From Cupriavidus sp. BIS7 (GTDB lineage: Bacteria; Pseudomonadota; Gammaproteobacteria; Burkholderiales; Burkholderiaceae), in NCBI RefSeq assembly GCF_000292345.1, contig NZ_ALOU01000009.1:124001-188000 (forward strand): a stretch of 64,000 nt of DNA, written 5' to 3'. The notes beneath the pieces were generated by a model that saw only the letters and a list, made by a program, of their open reading frames with translations, ran no database searches and was not told where the DNA came from. A program made the translations under genes and the position numbers. This document shows, piece after piece, positions 44,520-53,334 of this stretch (position 1 is the first letter of the stretch; each line of letters starts with the position of its first letter).

Positions 44520-45707
44520 TCAGCCAAGTGAAACGACGCTGCCAAGCAGTGTGCGCACCAGCGTCGCTTGCCGTGTCACGCCGGTCTTCGAGAAGATTGC
44601 CCGCAGATGTGCCCGCGCAGTGTTCTTGCTGACCGCAAGTTCCTCCGCGGCTTCGTCAAGCGTGAGCCCGTTTGCCAGTTGCAGGGCAAGCTCCGTCTCG
44701 GCAGGTGTGAAGTCAAACAACTGACGCACCGTGTCACGCGACGCCTCTGACTTTCGCTCGGGGTCACGGATAAAGATCACGCAGGCGGGGCGGTGCCGGT
44801 TGTTTTCCGACCATTCGCTCAACGGTATCGTGCGCACCAGCACGCCGAGCGCAGCTTTTCCGGATGGACGCGTAATCGACATCGCCTCCGCAACTGCCGG
44901 AATCCTGCCAACGTGCGCCGTTATGGCTCGCCGAAGCAGCCGCTGGAATTTCCGGTTCTCCTGCGCGTAGTTGACTTCCAGTCCGCCCATGGCCGCCCGG
45001 ATGCCATCCCTTGCAGCAAGAATTTCGTCGGCTGCGGCGTTCGTCTTGATGACGGCCCCCGACTCGTCAACCATGACCATGCCGACCAGCATGCGGTCGA
45101 TGGCGCCCGCACAGACGTTGCGCTCGGACCTGACCACATCCAACTGGGAATGCAGGTCAACCGCTCGCCTCAAATGCGGTAGCAAGACCGTGCAGAGTGC
45201 CTTTTCGGATTCGGTGAAATCGGGCGCGTCGATGTTGCGGGAAACACGGAAGCGACACTCCACGCCGGACTCGGTGCGCAGGTCCGCACCAAGGACATAG
45301 CGCACGCCGAGTGGTTGCAGGAACTGCTGGTATAGCTCGCTGCTACACCATGCGGCGTGGCCAAGGTGTTCATCGATGGTGACAACACGGTCCGAAGGCA
45401 GCCCGACGAAGGGGTCGAGCGAATAGTAGTAGCTGTTGTAGGACACCTCACCAGGCGACGTGGTGCCGTGCTCGGACGCATTCACCATCAGGCCGGCGCG
45501 GCCTGCCGCCGGCGAACGCAGGATCAGCGTGACGTAGTTCGCGCACAGTTGCGTGCGGATCTGCTCGAGCGCCAGTCCCCATGGCACGTGCTCCATCGGC
45601 CCTTGGTAGATCTTTCCAAGTAGCGCACTGAAATCCGGGAGCGACACCGCCAATTGCGCAAACGAACCTGCGGCGGACGTCGGGTTCTGGATCACCTCCA
45701 TCAGCAT
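44520..45707 (-). CDS. LuxR-type HTH transcriptional regulator
   Basis: A 395-residue regulator. The C-terminal GerE-type helix-turn-helix reads FTPAETELALQLANGLTLDEAAEEL then SKNTARAHLRAIFSKTG. The N-terminal ~300 residues resemble a GAF/PAS-like sensor region without a recognised ligand motif. I chose ATG at 45707, with AGAGGAA upstream; a start at 45788 would run into the terminator region. It is divergent from the DUF1302 gene across a 395-bp region and probably controls the envelope and catabolic genes that follow. Confidence 0.88.
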   Translation of the reverse strand: MLMEVIQNPTSAAGSFAQLAVSLPDFSALLGKIYQGPMEHVPWGLALEQIRTQLCANYVTLILRSPAAGRAGLMVNASEHGTTSPGEVSYNSYYYSLDPFVGLPSDRVVTIDEHLGHAAWCSSELYQQFLQPLGVRYVLGADLRTESGVECRFRVSRNIDAPDFTESEKALCTVLLPHLRRAVDLHSQLDVVRSERNVCAGAIDRMLVGMVMVDESGAVIKTNAAADEILAARDGIRAAMGGLEVNYAQENRKFQRLLRRAITAHVGRIPAVAEAMSITRPSGKAALGVLVRTIPLSEWSENNRHRPACVIFIRDPERKSEASRDTVRQLFDFTPAETELALQLANGLTLDEAAEELAVSKNTARAHLRAIFSKTGVTRQATLVRTLLGSVVSLG

Positions 45708-45793
45708 TTCCTCTTGTCTCCACGCCACTCGCGCTTGCTGCGGTGGCGCTGGCCCTGCCATGAAATGGGCTCTGCCGGCCTGAAGCACGGAGC

Positions 45794-45817
45794 AAAAAAA
45801 GCCCGTAATGACGGGCT
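45794..45817 (-). terminator. Rho-independent terminator after the small peptide gene
   Basis: GCCCGT (45801-45806) pairs with ACGGGC (45811-45816) around a 4-nt loop, and on the minus strand seven T residues follow. It sits 22 bp after the stop of the 34-residue peptide gene and 86 bp before the LuxR start, so it separates the two or acts as an attenuator. Confidence 0.8.
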
Positions 45818-45839
45818 GAAGACCATGCGACGGGGAGAC

Positions 45840-45944
45840 CTACATGCCGCATGGGCACGACCCCGGTGCCACCTTTGAAGGACGCTCCGCCCTTTCGAGC
45901 CCAAGCCAGACAGCAAGCGCCGGCAGCAGAAATACTGTTTTCAT
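45840..45944 (-). CDS. 34-residue putative membrane or secreted peptide with CPC motif
   Basis: A short frame beginning MKTVFLLPALAVWLGL, a signal-like or transmembrane stretch, then charged residues ERAERPSK and the end PGSCPCGM. AAGG lies 5 nt upstream of the ATG, and an intrinsic terminator follows the stop after 22 bp, so the unit has the layout of a real small gene. I do not recognise it. The CxC end could bind a metal. A role as leader peptide for the LuxR gene is another option. Confidence 0.5.
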   Translation of the reverse strand: MKTVFLLPALAVWLGLERAERPSKVAPGSCPCGM

Positions 45945-46102
45945 GGGTGCCTTTTTCAGTACAGCACCGATGTTCGCACAAACGCTACACGCGATGTATT
46001 AGGGAATCTCAGTACTTCGTCCAGACTATGCGCCGCACACCCGCTGCTACCTACACTTCGCCGGCAACTTTCAGGTAGGCGTTCTCAAGAAAGGGAGAAG
46101 CA

Positions 46103-47665
46103 ATGCGTGTGCAGCAGCTTGGGTTGGGGGGGCCACCCGCGCGGTGGCGAAGGACGTTGGTAGCAATGGCAACAACGGCGGCGGTCATGCCGGCATGGGG
46201 CGGGGAGACGATCAATCTCGGAGCGGATACCACGCTCGACTATCACCTGACGCTGGGCTATGGCGTCGGCATTCGAACTCGATCGCCAAGCGGCACGCTG
46301 CTTGCGCCCGAGAACATCAACGGCGACGACGGTGACCGCAACTTCAAGAAAGGCGGGCTGATCGAAAACCAGATCAGCCTCCTTGGCGAGGCCGATCTCA
46401 AGCACGAAGATCTTGGATTCTTTCTGCGCTTCAGCGCGTTCTACGACCAGGCGTATCACCGCCCGAACGCCAACGACGCGCCAGCCACCGTCAACCATGA
46501 CGGGCAGTTCAACAGGTTCACGTCGGATGCGCAGTACTATCTCGGCCAGCGCGCGAAACTACTTTCGGCTTATGCGTACGACACGTTCCAGCTCGGCAAC
46601 ACCGACCTGAACGTCAAGCTCGGCAGCCAGGTCGTCGCGTGGGGCGAAAGCCTTTTCTTCGCGAATATTGCTGCAGCCCAGGGGCCAGTGGATGCCTCGA
46701 AGGGCTACGTCGCAGGCGCGGAAGTCAAGGATATCCTGCTGCCCACGCCTCAGTTGTCGTTGCAATGGCAGCTGGCGCCGAACTTCAGCGTGCTTGGGTA
46801 CTACCAGTTTCAGTTCCGCCCCAACGAACTGGTACCGCCGGGCGGCTACTTCAGTTACTCCGATGTCGTCGGACCTGGTGCACAGTTCATCATCGGCCCG
46901 GACGGCATGCAGATCCCGCGCGGCCCGGACCTCAAACCGAAGAGCCATAACCAGTGGGGTGTGGGCACACGCTGGCGCGCCGAAATGGGCACGGAATTCG
47001 GGCTCTACTACCTGCACTACAACGACACGAATCCCAGTGTTGTCACGAGCTTCTTCCCGACGCTCCAGTATCAACAGCAGTACTTCGGGAATATCCAGCT
47101 GTACGGGGCAAGCTTTTCGACTGAACTCGGCGGCGTCAACGTAGCAGGCGAGACGTCATACCGGTCCGGCGCGGCCGTGCTCGTCAACACGCCGGACGGT
47201 CCGGCCGCCACGCGCGGCAATGTCTGGCAGACCAATCTATCCGCCATTCACACGATAGGCCCAACGTTCCTAGCTGCATCGCAGGCAGTTGTGGCGGAAA
47301 TTTCCTACGTCCACGTCTTCGGCGTCACGCCTTTGCAGGGGTCGACGGAGCTGACCAACACGCGCGACGCAGCCGCCTTCGAAGTGGCCTGGACGCTCAG
47401 CTACAAGAACGTTTTTGAGGGCTGGGATCTCGACGTTCCGCTGACCCTTGCGCATCAGTTCGCAGGTAATACCTCCCTGGCCGGGTCGCTCGGTGCGTTG
47501 ACCGGCATACACGACACGCAAGCGTCTGTGGGGCTGACGTTCACCTACCTGAACAACCTGAAGCTCGGTCTTGTGTATGCGAAGTACATGGGCGGCCCGA
47601 ATGTAGTCTCACGCCCACTCGCCGATCGCGATTATCTGGTGGGAACGGCGACGTATTCGTTCTGA
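46103..47665 (+). CDS. DUF1302-family outer-membrane protein
   Basis: A 520-residue exported beta-rich protein, with a signal region ending near MPAWGGETINLGADTTLDY and the start of the DUF1302 domain. Typical segments are LRFSAFYDQAYH, KLGSQVVAWGESLFFANI and the C-terminal strand YLVGTATYSF ending in Phe. DUF1302 proteins are usually encoded with DUF1329 proteins in clusters for hydrophobic substrates such as steroids. A channel or envelope role is likely. GGGAGAAG precedes the ATG. Confidence 0.9.
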   Translation: MRVQQLGLGGPPARWRRTLVAMATTAAVMPAWGGETINLGADTTLDYHLTLGYGVGIRTRSPSGTLLAPENINGDDGDRNFKKGGLIENQISLLGEADLKHEDLGFFLRFSAFYDQAYHRPNANDAPATVNHDGQFNRFTSDAQYYLGQRAKLLSAYAYDTFQLGNTDLNVKLGSQVVAWGESLFFANIAAAQGPVDASKGYVAGAEVKDILLPTPQLSLQWQLAPNFSVLGYYQFQFRPNELVPPGGYFSYSDVVGPGAQFIIGPDGMQIPRGPDLKPKSHNQWGVGTRWRAEMGTEFGLYYLHYNDTNPSVVTSFFPTLQYQQQYFGNIQLYGASFSTELGGVNVAGETSYRSGAAVLVNTPDGPAATRGNVWQTNLSAIHTIGPTFLAASQAVVAEISYVHVFGVTPLQGSTELTNTRDAAAFEVAWTLSYKNVFEGWDLDVPLTLAHQFAGNTSLAGSLGALTGIHDTQASVGLTFTYLNNLKLGLVYAKYMGGPNVVSRPLADRDYLVGTATYSF

Positions 47666-47714
47666 CACTCATCCCGAGCCACTCGAATCACTCACCATTA
47701 CGAGGAATCCCGCA

Positions 47715-49094
47715 ATGAATTCCATTACTCTCGCTACGCTGCGAGCCATGGCCTGGGTTGCCGGCGCCACCTTCGCCGTCACGGCCTTCGCCAAACTCAC
47801 TCCAGACGAGGTCAAGCGCCTTGATGGCCCATTGACGCCGATAGGTGCCGAGCGCGCCGGCAATGCCGACGGAAGCATTCCCGCCTGGTCGGCGAAGATT
47901 GTCGGTACGCCGCCTGGCGTCCATTACACACCTGGCGATCGCTATCCTGACCCGTATGCCAATGAAAAGCCGTTGGTGGTGATCACTCCGCAGAACATGC
48001 ATCAATATGAATCAAAGCTGACTGAAGGCCAGAAGGCGATGTTCAAGCGGTATCCCGACACGTTCAAGATGTACGTGTATCCGAGTCACCGCGACTTTGC
48101 GCTGCCAGAGAGCAAGTACAGCGCGATTCGCACCTGGGCTGCGCAGACAACCACCACGAGCGATCAGAACGGGCTCAAGGACTTCCCGCCGCTGGCGCCA
48201 TTTCCGATTCCCAAAACAGGGATCGAACTGATGTGGAACCTGCGCATGTCTGCCGACCTGGTTGCGGAAGATGCCGTCTACGATCAGGCCGTCGTCTATC
48301 CGAATGGCAATATCGTCTGGGGAAAGACGCAATACACCATCTACGCGCCTGTCGGCGCGGACGTTTTCAATCCCAAAAACCCCTTGAACGCCAAGAGCTT
48401 TTACCGCTCAACGACGATGCTGCCGCTCTCCGACCGGGGCACCATCATCACTGGCTACGAGATGTGGGATCAGGAAGGCGCGGATACGCGACGTACCTGG
48501 GTGTACAACCCCGGCACGCGGCGCGTGCGACAGGCACCGGAGTTTGGCTATGACCAGCCGCAGGGCCCCGGCGGGTTCCGCACTGTCGACGACGACCGGC
48601 TCTTCAACGGTTCCGGGCAACGCTACGACTGGAAGATCGTAGGCAAGCGCGAAGTCTATGTTCCGTACAACAACTACAAGATGCTGGACCCGAAGGTCAG
48701 CTACGCCTCGCTGCTGACCAAGGGCCACGAGAACATGGAATTCATGCGCTTTGAATTGCATCGCGTCTGGGTTCTGCAGGCCACCCTCAAGGAAAACTTC
48801 CGCCACCAGTACGCGAAGCGGGTTCTCTACATCGATGAAGATACGTGGAACGCCCTGGCTGCCGACAACTATGATGCGCGCGGCACGCTGTGGCGGACCA
48901 ACCTCGCAGCGACGATCTACGCGTTTGATGCCAAGGACTTCTATTCCACGTCGGTCTTCTATCACGATCTCGTTTCTGGCGCCTATTACGCCGATCGCCT
49001 GACCAACGAGGCGTCCGCGCCAGTCCTGACCCCGAATGCCAAGAGCACCGAGGCGTACTACTCGCCCGACGCGATTCGCGGCGCTGGCAAGTAG
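47715..49094 (+). CDS. DUF1329-family envelope protein
   Basis: A 459-residue exported protein; the signal ends near TAFAKLTPDEVKRL. The family start GPLTPIGAERAGNADGSIPAW is clear, and the C-terminal half (RRVRQAPEFGYDQPQGPGG, YDWKIVGKREVYVPYNNY) is LolB/outer-membrane-lipoprotein-sorting-like. It follows the DUF1302 gene by 49 bp, the usual pairing. The molecular role is not established; the pair may export or import a hydrophobic compound. Confidence 0.92.
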   Translation: MNSITLATLRAMAWVAGATFAVTAFAKLTPDEVKRLDGPLTPIGAERAGNADGSIPAWSAKIVGTPPGVHYTPGDRYPDPYANEKPLVVITPQNMHQYESKLTEGQKAMFKRYPDTFKMYVYPSHRDFALPESKYSAIRTWAAQTTTTSDQNGLKDFPPLAPFPIPKTGIELMWNLRMSADLVAEDAVYDQAVVYPNGNIVWGKTQYTIYAPVGADVFNPKNPLNAKSFYRSTTMLPLSDRGTIITGYEMWDQEGADTRRTWVYNPGTRRVRQAPEFGYDQPQGPGGFRTVDDDRLFNGSGQRYDWKIVGKREVYVPYNNYKMLDPKVSYASLLTKGHENMEFMRFELHRVWVLQATLKENFRHQYAKRVLYIDEDTWNALAADNYDARGTLWRTNLAATIYAFDAKDFYSTSVFYHDLVSGAYYADRLTNEASAPVLTPNAKSTEAYYSPDAIRGAGK

Positions 49095-49221
49095 GTTTTC
49101 CGCTTGGCGTTGATCGCCACGCCCGGTCATCCGTCGGTAGGCGGCGGACCGGGCTGAAGCGCCGCGCGCAAGACGGACACCCCTCCCCCCAGGGGCAATC
49201 CTGGAGCAGAACTCAAACGAC

Positions 49222-50460
49222 ATGAAGACAACAATCCAACCAGACTCGCGTAGCGGCTGGGGCATCGTCATTGGCCTGGCTGTGGTGCTATGCATCAGCT
49301 TCGGCACCACGCTCAATGTGCTGAGCGTATTCACACCGCCAATCCAGCAGGCGTTTCAGTGCTCGAACGAGGCGGCGGCGCGCGTGGCAACGGTGTTCCT
49401 GCTCACCATGACACTTGCCATGCCGGCAGCCGGATGGCTGCTTGACCGCATGTCGCCCCGGCCCGTGATGACCGGCGGCGCCGCCCTGACGGTGCTTGGC
49501 TACCTGGCTGCCTCGCAAGCTGGCGACATCACGCAACTGACGGCCATGCTGGGCGTGGCCGGGGTCGGCGTTGGCGCTTCGACCTACGTGCCGGCAATCA
49601 CGCTGACTTCGCGGTGGATTTCCCCAAGCCGGCAGGGTCTGGCCTTCGGCATTCTGCTTGCCGGCGCTGCACTGGGCGCCATCGTGTTTCCGCTGCCGAT
49701 CACCTACCTCACACAATGGCTCGGCTGGCGCTATGCCATGCAGGCTATCGCAGCCCTCATTGCGCTCACCTGCGTGCCAATGCTGGCATGGATCGCCCGC
49801 CTGCCAGACTCCAGCCTGACGGCGCCGGGCGAGGTGGCGCCGATGCCGCTGCACGGTCATGAAATCGGCGAAGCGCTGCGCATGCCGCGATACTGGTTGT
49901 GGATCGTCATGTTGATGCTGATCACGTTGAGCAGCCTCGGGGTGTATATCGCACTGGTGCCATACCTGGTGTCCACTGGCTACTCCGCCGAACGTGCCGC
50001 GGCCATCTATATGGCGATCGGGGCTGCCACCCTCGCAGGCAATTTCCTGTTCGGCGCACTCAGCAACCGATGGGGCCCGAAGACAGTCCTGTTGATAGGC
50101 ACCGCCTTGAGTGCCGTCGGAATCCTGTGCCTGCTGGCAGTACACCATCACGCGCTGGGCATGATTGCGATTGCACTGTTCTCCCTGATCTGGGGCAGCA
50201 CATTCAATCTTGCGAACCAGCTCTCGCCGCTCCTGCTTGCGGAATCGATGGGCCAGCGCAACTTCGGTGGCCTGCTGGGCATCGGCAACCTGATTTCCGG
50301 CGTGGGGTCTGCATTCAGTCCGGAAGCGCTGGGCTATCTTGTGGATGCCACGCATACGTACACGATTGCCCTGGCAATCTGTGCTGCGCTGCTTGTCATT
50401 GCGCTTCTGCCAATCTCCTTGCTGCAGCAACATGATCCTGCCTGGGAGACTGCCCGATGA
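49222..50460 (+). CDS. MFS transporter
   Basis: A 412-residue 12-helix transporter (NTLSVFTPPIQQAF-like first loop reading NVLSVFTPPIQQAFQ; loop 2-3 GWLLDRMSPRPVM; HEIGEALRMPRYWLW in the central loop). It resembles the oxalate/formate-like antiporter group. Its stop overlaps the next gene start by 4 bp (ATGA), so it is coupled to the FAD oxidoreductase. It probably imports that enzyme's amine or amino acid substrate. Confidence 0.9.
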   Translation: MKTTIQPDSRSGWGIVIGLAVVLCISFGTTLNVLSVFTPPIQQAFQCSNEAAARVATVFLLTMTLAMPAAGWLLDRMSPRPVMTGGAALTVLGYLAASQAGDITQLTAMLGVAGVGVGASTYVPAITLTSRWISPSRQGLAFGILLAGAALGAIVFPLPITYLTQWLGWRYAMQAIAALIALTCVPMLAWIARLPDSSLTAPGEVAPMPLHGHEIGEALRMPRYWLWIVMLMLITLSSLGVYIALVPYLVSTGYSAERAAAIYMAIGAATLAGNFLFGALSNRWGPKTVLLIGTALSAVGILCLLAVHHHALGMIAIALFSLIWGSTFNLANQLSPLLLAESMGQRNFGGLLGIGNLISGVGSAFSPEALGYLVDATHTYTIALAICAALLVIALLPISLLQQHDPAWETAR

Positions 50461-51794
50461 TGCCATTCATTCCGTCGGCCAGGCACGCCGACTACGAGAC
50501 GGGCGCCGTACCCATCGAGCACAGCGGGTGGCGGCCCGAACAGCGCCTGCCGACGTACAAGGTGCTTGGCGAGGACCTCGATACCGACATTGTCGTGATC
50601 GGTGCGGGACTGGCGGGCGCGTCGCTCTCGTTGCATCTCGCAGAGCGTGGCGTCAACGTCGTGACACTTGAAGCCCGGCAGCCGGGCAATGGCGCATCCG
50701 GACGCAACGCCGGACATGTTCAGACGTTCCTTGATAACCTGGAACCGCTGCGCGCCTGGGGCGATCACGGCAAGCGCTTCACTGAATTCTTCGTGGAGCA
50801 TCGCAATATCGTGTTCGATCTGTGTGCCAGGCACGGCATCGATGGCGATGCCGTCAAATCGGGCATGGTAGAGGCCGCATTCCGGCCCCATGAGGCGCTC
50901 GCGCGAAAGGCCGCGTTGTGGAAGGCTTATGGCTATGACGTCGAAGTCATCACGGAGGCGCCCCTGCGGGAACTGCTCGGCACAGGGAAATACCGCTACG
51001 GTGTCCATTGGCGTGAGGGCGGCCGGGTCAATCCATACCTGTTCACGAACGGCATGATCGCTGCGGCCGTGCGGCACGGCGCCCGGGTGTTCGGTGACTC
51101 ACCAGTCATGAGCTGTCGTCGCGAAGGGCAGAGATGGCGCGTAAGTACACCCCGCGGCAGCGTGCGCGCGCAGCGCATCGTCATTTGCACCAATGGGCAC
51201 GCGGGCAATCTGTTCTTCCCGGAACTGGCGCGCACGCAATACCCGCTGGTTGCATGCGGGATGGCAAGCAAACCCTTGTCGCCGGCGCTTCTCGAGATCA
51301 TCAATCCTGCCCGTGTCGCCATGACGCAGTATCCAACCGGGCTCTACCCCATGGTGATTGACGGACGCAATCGCCTGGTCACGGCAACCATTCCCCATCC
51401 CCGGCGCGCGCATGAGGCGAAAACATACTTCGCCTACTTCCTGCGCTACCTCCACCGTACCTATCCCCGTACACGCGACTTCAACATCGAACTGGGGGCG
51501 TACTGGACTGGCATCACGGCAAACTCATCGTCCGTTTACCACGAGGACTACCCAAAGCTGTACCAGGTTGACGACGGCGTGCTTGCACTGATGAACCTCG
51601 GGACATGGGGCAACGTCATGGGGCCGCAGCTTGGCCTGAGCCTCGCGCAGGCGCTCGCGACAGAGCGTCTCGACGACTGCATGCTGCCACTGCAGAAGCC
51701 GGAGCCGGTACGTTTCCAAAGACTCTTCGAACTCAAAACCCGCCACCTGATGATCCCTCTCGCGAGGGTCATCGATCGCATGCAACTTGCCTGA
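50457..51794 (+). CDS. FAD-dependent amino acid/amine oxidoreductase (DAO family)
   Basis: A 445-residue flavoprotein with an N-terminal hydrophilic stretch, then the FAD Rossmann motif DIVVIGAGLAGASLSLHLAERG and GNGASGRNAGHVQTF, typical of PuuB/DadA-like oxidases that oxidise a C-N bond. The FAD end region is YHEDYPKLYQVDDGVLALMNLGTWG. A Rid-family protein gene follows 13 bp later; Rid proteins deal with imine/enamine products of such oxidases, so oxidative deamination is likely. Confidence 0.88.
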   Translation: MMPFIPSARHADYETGAVPIEHSGWRPEQRLPTYKVLGEDLDTDIVVIGAGLAGASLSLHLAERGVNVVTLEARQPGNGASGRNAGHVQTFLDNLEPLRAWGDHGKRFTEFFVEHRNIVFDLCARHGIDGDAVKSGMVEAAFRPHEALARKAALWKAYGYDVEVITEAPLRELLGTGKYRYGVHWREGGRVNPYLFTNGMIAAAVRHGARVFGDSPVMSCRREGQRWRVSTPRGSVRAQRIVICTNGHAGNLFFPELARTQYPLVACGMASKPLSPALLEIINPARVAMTQYPTGLYPMVIDGRNRLVTATIPHPRRAHEAKTYFAYFLRYLHRTYPRTRDFNIELGAYWTGITANSSSVYHEDYPKLYQVDDGVLALMNLGTWGNVMGPQLGLSLAQALATERLDDCMLPLQKPEPVRFQRLFELKTRHLMIPLARVIDRMQLA

Positions 51795-51807
51795 AAGGAG
51801 ACACCCC

Positions 51808-52215
51808 ATGACAACACAACACCTGAACCCGCCCGGTCTGCTCAGCTTTCCACCACTGAGCCAGGTGGTGGTGAGCACCGCCAACAAGCTCGCATTCGTC
51901 GCCGGCCAGACCGCGTGCAATGCCCAATTCGAAGTAATCGGAGGCAACGACTACCGCCTTCAAGCGATCCATGCGCTGAAGAATCTTCAGACCGCAGTAG
52001 AGGCTGCTGGCGCGACAGTACACAACGTCGTCAGCAGCACCGTCTACTTGCGGGATCTGACGCCTGTGGTGGCAGAGCAATTCATCGCGGCACTCTCGGT
52101 GGCGTTGGACGGAGAGCCCTTCCCATCTCATGCGTTCACGATGGTCGGGGTGCAGGCATTGGCCAGCCCGGACGTGCTGGTAGAGATTTCCGCGGTTGTG
52201 GCCCTTGACGCGTAA
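51808..52215 (+). CDS. Rid (YjgF/YER057c/UK114) family protein
   Basis: A 135-residue protein with the family core VVVSTANKLAFVAGQTA, LKNLQTAVEAAGATVHNVVSSTVYLRD and the end DVLVEISAVVALDA. ATG at 51808 has AAAGGAG upstream. The catalytic arginine of true RidA (in the P-A-R segment) appears to be replaced; the aligned stretch reads PSHAFTMVGV. It is therefore probably a Rid1-7 subgroup member or has a different substrate. Context with the FAD oxidoreductase suggests handling of an imine product. Confidence 0.88.
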   Translation: MTTQHLNPPGLLSFPPLSQVVVSTANKLAFVAGQTACNAQFEVIGGNDYRLQAIHALKNLQTAVEAAGATVHNVVSSTVYLRDLTPVVAEQFIAALSVALDGEPFPSHAFTMVGVQALASPDVLVEISAVVALDA

Positions 52216-52280
52216 GCACGCCAAAAGCAGGCCCGGTATCCCCTTGCGGTCAGGATAGCGGGCACTGCAGTTCAATTCAC

Positions 52281-52313
52281 AAGGAGGAAGGGACATCCCT
52301 TCCTCCTTTTATT
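52281..52313 (+). terminator. Rho-independent terminator between convergent Rid and PhyH genes
   Basis: AAGGAGGAAGGG (52281-52292) pairs with CCCTTCCTCCTT (52297-52308) over a 4-nt loop, a perfect 12-bp stem, followed by TTATT. It lies 66 bp after the Rid-family stop and serves that plus-strand operon. Confidence 0.9.
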
Positions 52314-52322
52314 GGACTGTTG

Positions 52323-53174
52323 TCAGAGCTGCCCTTCACTGAGCAGATCAAGCGGATCGCGCATTTCAACCATACCCAGATACCCGCCGTTATCGCGGAT
52401 GGCGTCGTGCACACCGTAGCCAAGCAGGCGTTGCGCCCGTCTGGACAGCCGTCGCGCCCGTGCCGGCGGCACCGCGAGTACGTTGTTCTCCTCGGTTCGG
52501 AGCCAGCCAAGCGTATAGCTCATGTGAAAACCGCGCCGCCACTGGTCCGATGTCGCATTCGCGCCGCCGGCGTGCAAGGTGGAGCCCTGGTAAATGACAG
52601 CGGACCCTGCTCGCATCTCGGCAACCGCAATTTCCGATGCCTCCGGCTGACGCTCGCGCGGCCATTGATGGCTGCCGGGGACAACAAGGGTTGCACCATT
52701 TTCCCGGGTGAAGTCCACCAGGGCCACGACGGTAGCCAGTTGCACGACCGGGCGCGGACGGTTGAAGTGGATCCACACGTCCTCGTCGCGATGCATTGGC
52801 TGGGCATTCGCACCCGGGCCCCGGTCCATCATGTGCCCGAGGTTCAGTTGGTAATCCGCGCAGTTGGGCAGCAGGAAGCGATCACACAGCGCCAGAAGGA
52901 CCGGATGGCACATCACCTTTTCGGCAAAGACATCGGATTTGCCGGCCAACCCGGTCAGATGACGAACATGCTTGCCAAAGAACGCGGCAACGCCTTCGTT
53001 CAGGTGTGCTTGCGCGGGGTTGGAAGCCGAAATCAATGGATCGATATCCCGATCCAGTTCGGCAAGCGTGGAGGAATCAAGCAATCCCTCAACAATGACG
53101 GCGCCATGCTGTTCGAGGGCGTTCCCGATAGTCTCAAGGGGTGTGTCCGCTCCATATCGTGCGATCTCTGCCAT
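52323..53174 (-). CDS. Phytanoyl-CoA dioxygenase (PhyH) family Fe(II)/2-oxoglutarate oxygenase
   Basis: A 283-residue oxygenase. The iron ligands are visible as H128-R-D130 (MHRDEDVW) and H201 (STLHAGGAN), with an arginine for 2-oxoglutarate at 213/214 (QWRRGFHMSY). ATG at 53174 has AAGGAG upstream. PhyH proteins hydroxylate unactivated carbons in varied small molecules. It is divergent from a TetR gene, with a strong operator between them, so it is probably repressed until its substrate is present. Confidence 0.92.
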   Translation of the reverse strand: MAEIARYGADTPLETIGNALEQHGAVIVEGLLDSSTLAELDRDIDPLISASNPAQAHLNEGVAAFFGKHVRHLTGLAGKSDVFAEKVMCHPVLLALCDRFLLPNCADYQLNLGHMMDRGPGANAQPMHRDEDVWIHFNRPRPVVQLATVVALVDFTRENGATLVVPGSHQWPRERQPEASEIAVAEMRAGSAVIYQGSTLHAGGANATSDQWRRGFHMSYTLGWLRTEENNVLAVPPARARRLSRRAQRLLGYGVHDAIRDNGGYLGMVEMRDPLDLLSEGQL

Positions 53175-53227
53175 ACGTGTGTCTCCTTTTCCGTTGTCAA
53201 CAGTCGATGTGGCAACCCGCAAACGCA

Positions 53228-53265
53228 AATGCCACTAATACATCCTATGATGCATTAGTGGCATT
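53228..53265. promoter_or_regulatory. TetR-type operator between PhyH and TetR genes
   Basis: Two 17-nt arms, AATGCCACTAATACATC (53228-53244) and GATGCATTAGTGGCATT (53249-53265), are reverse complements at 16 of 17 positions with a 4-nt centre. The element lies midway between the divergent starts (53174 and 53335), so one repressor dimer pair could control both genes. Confidence 0.8.
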
Positions 53266-53334
53266 GTTAGCCACGAGGTACGTTGGCGTCAAGCTATGAT
53301 GCGGCGTGCAACAAAATGACAGAGCGCAAAAGAT

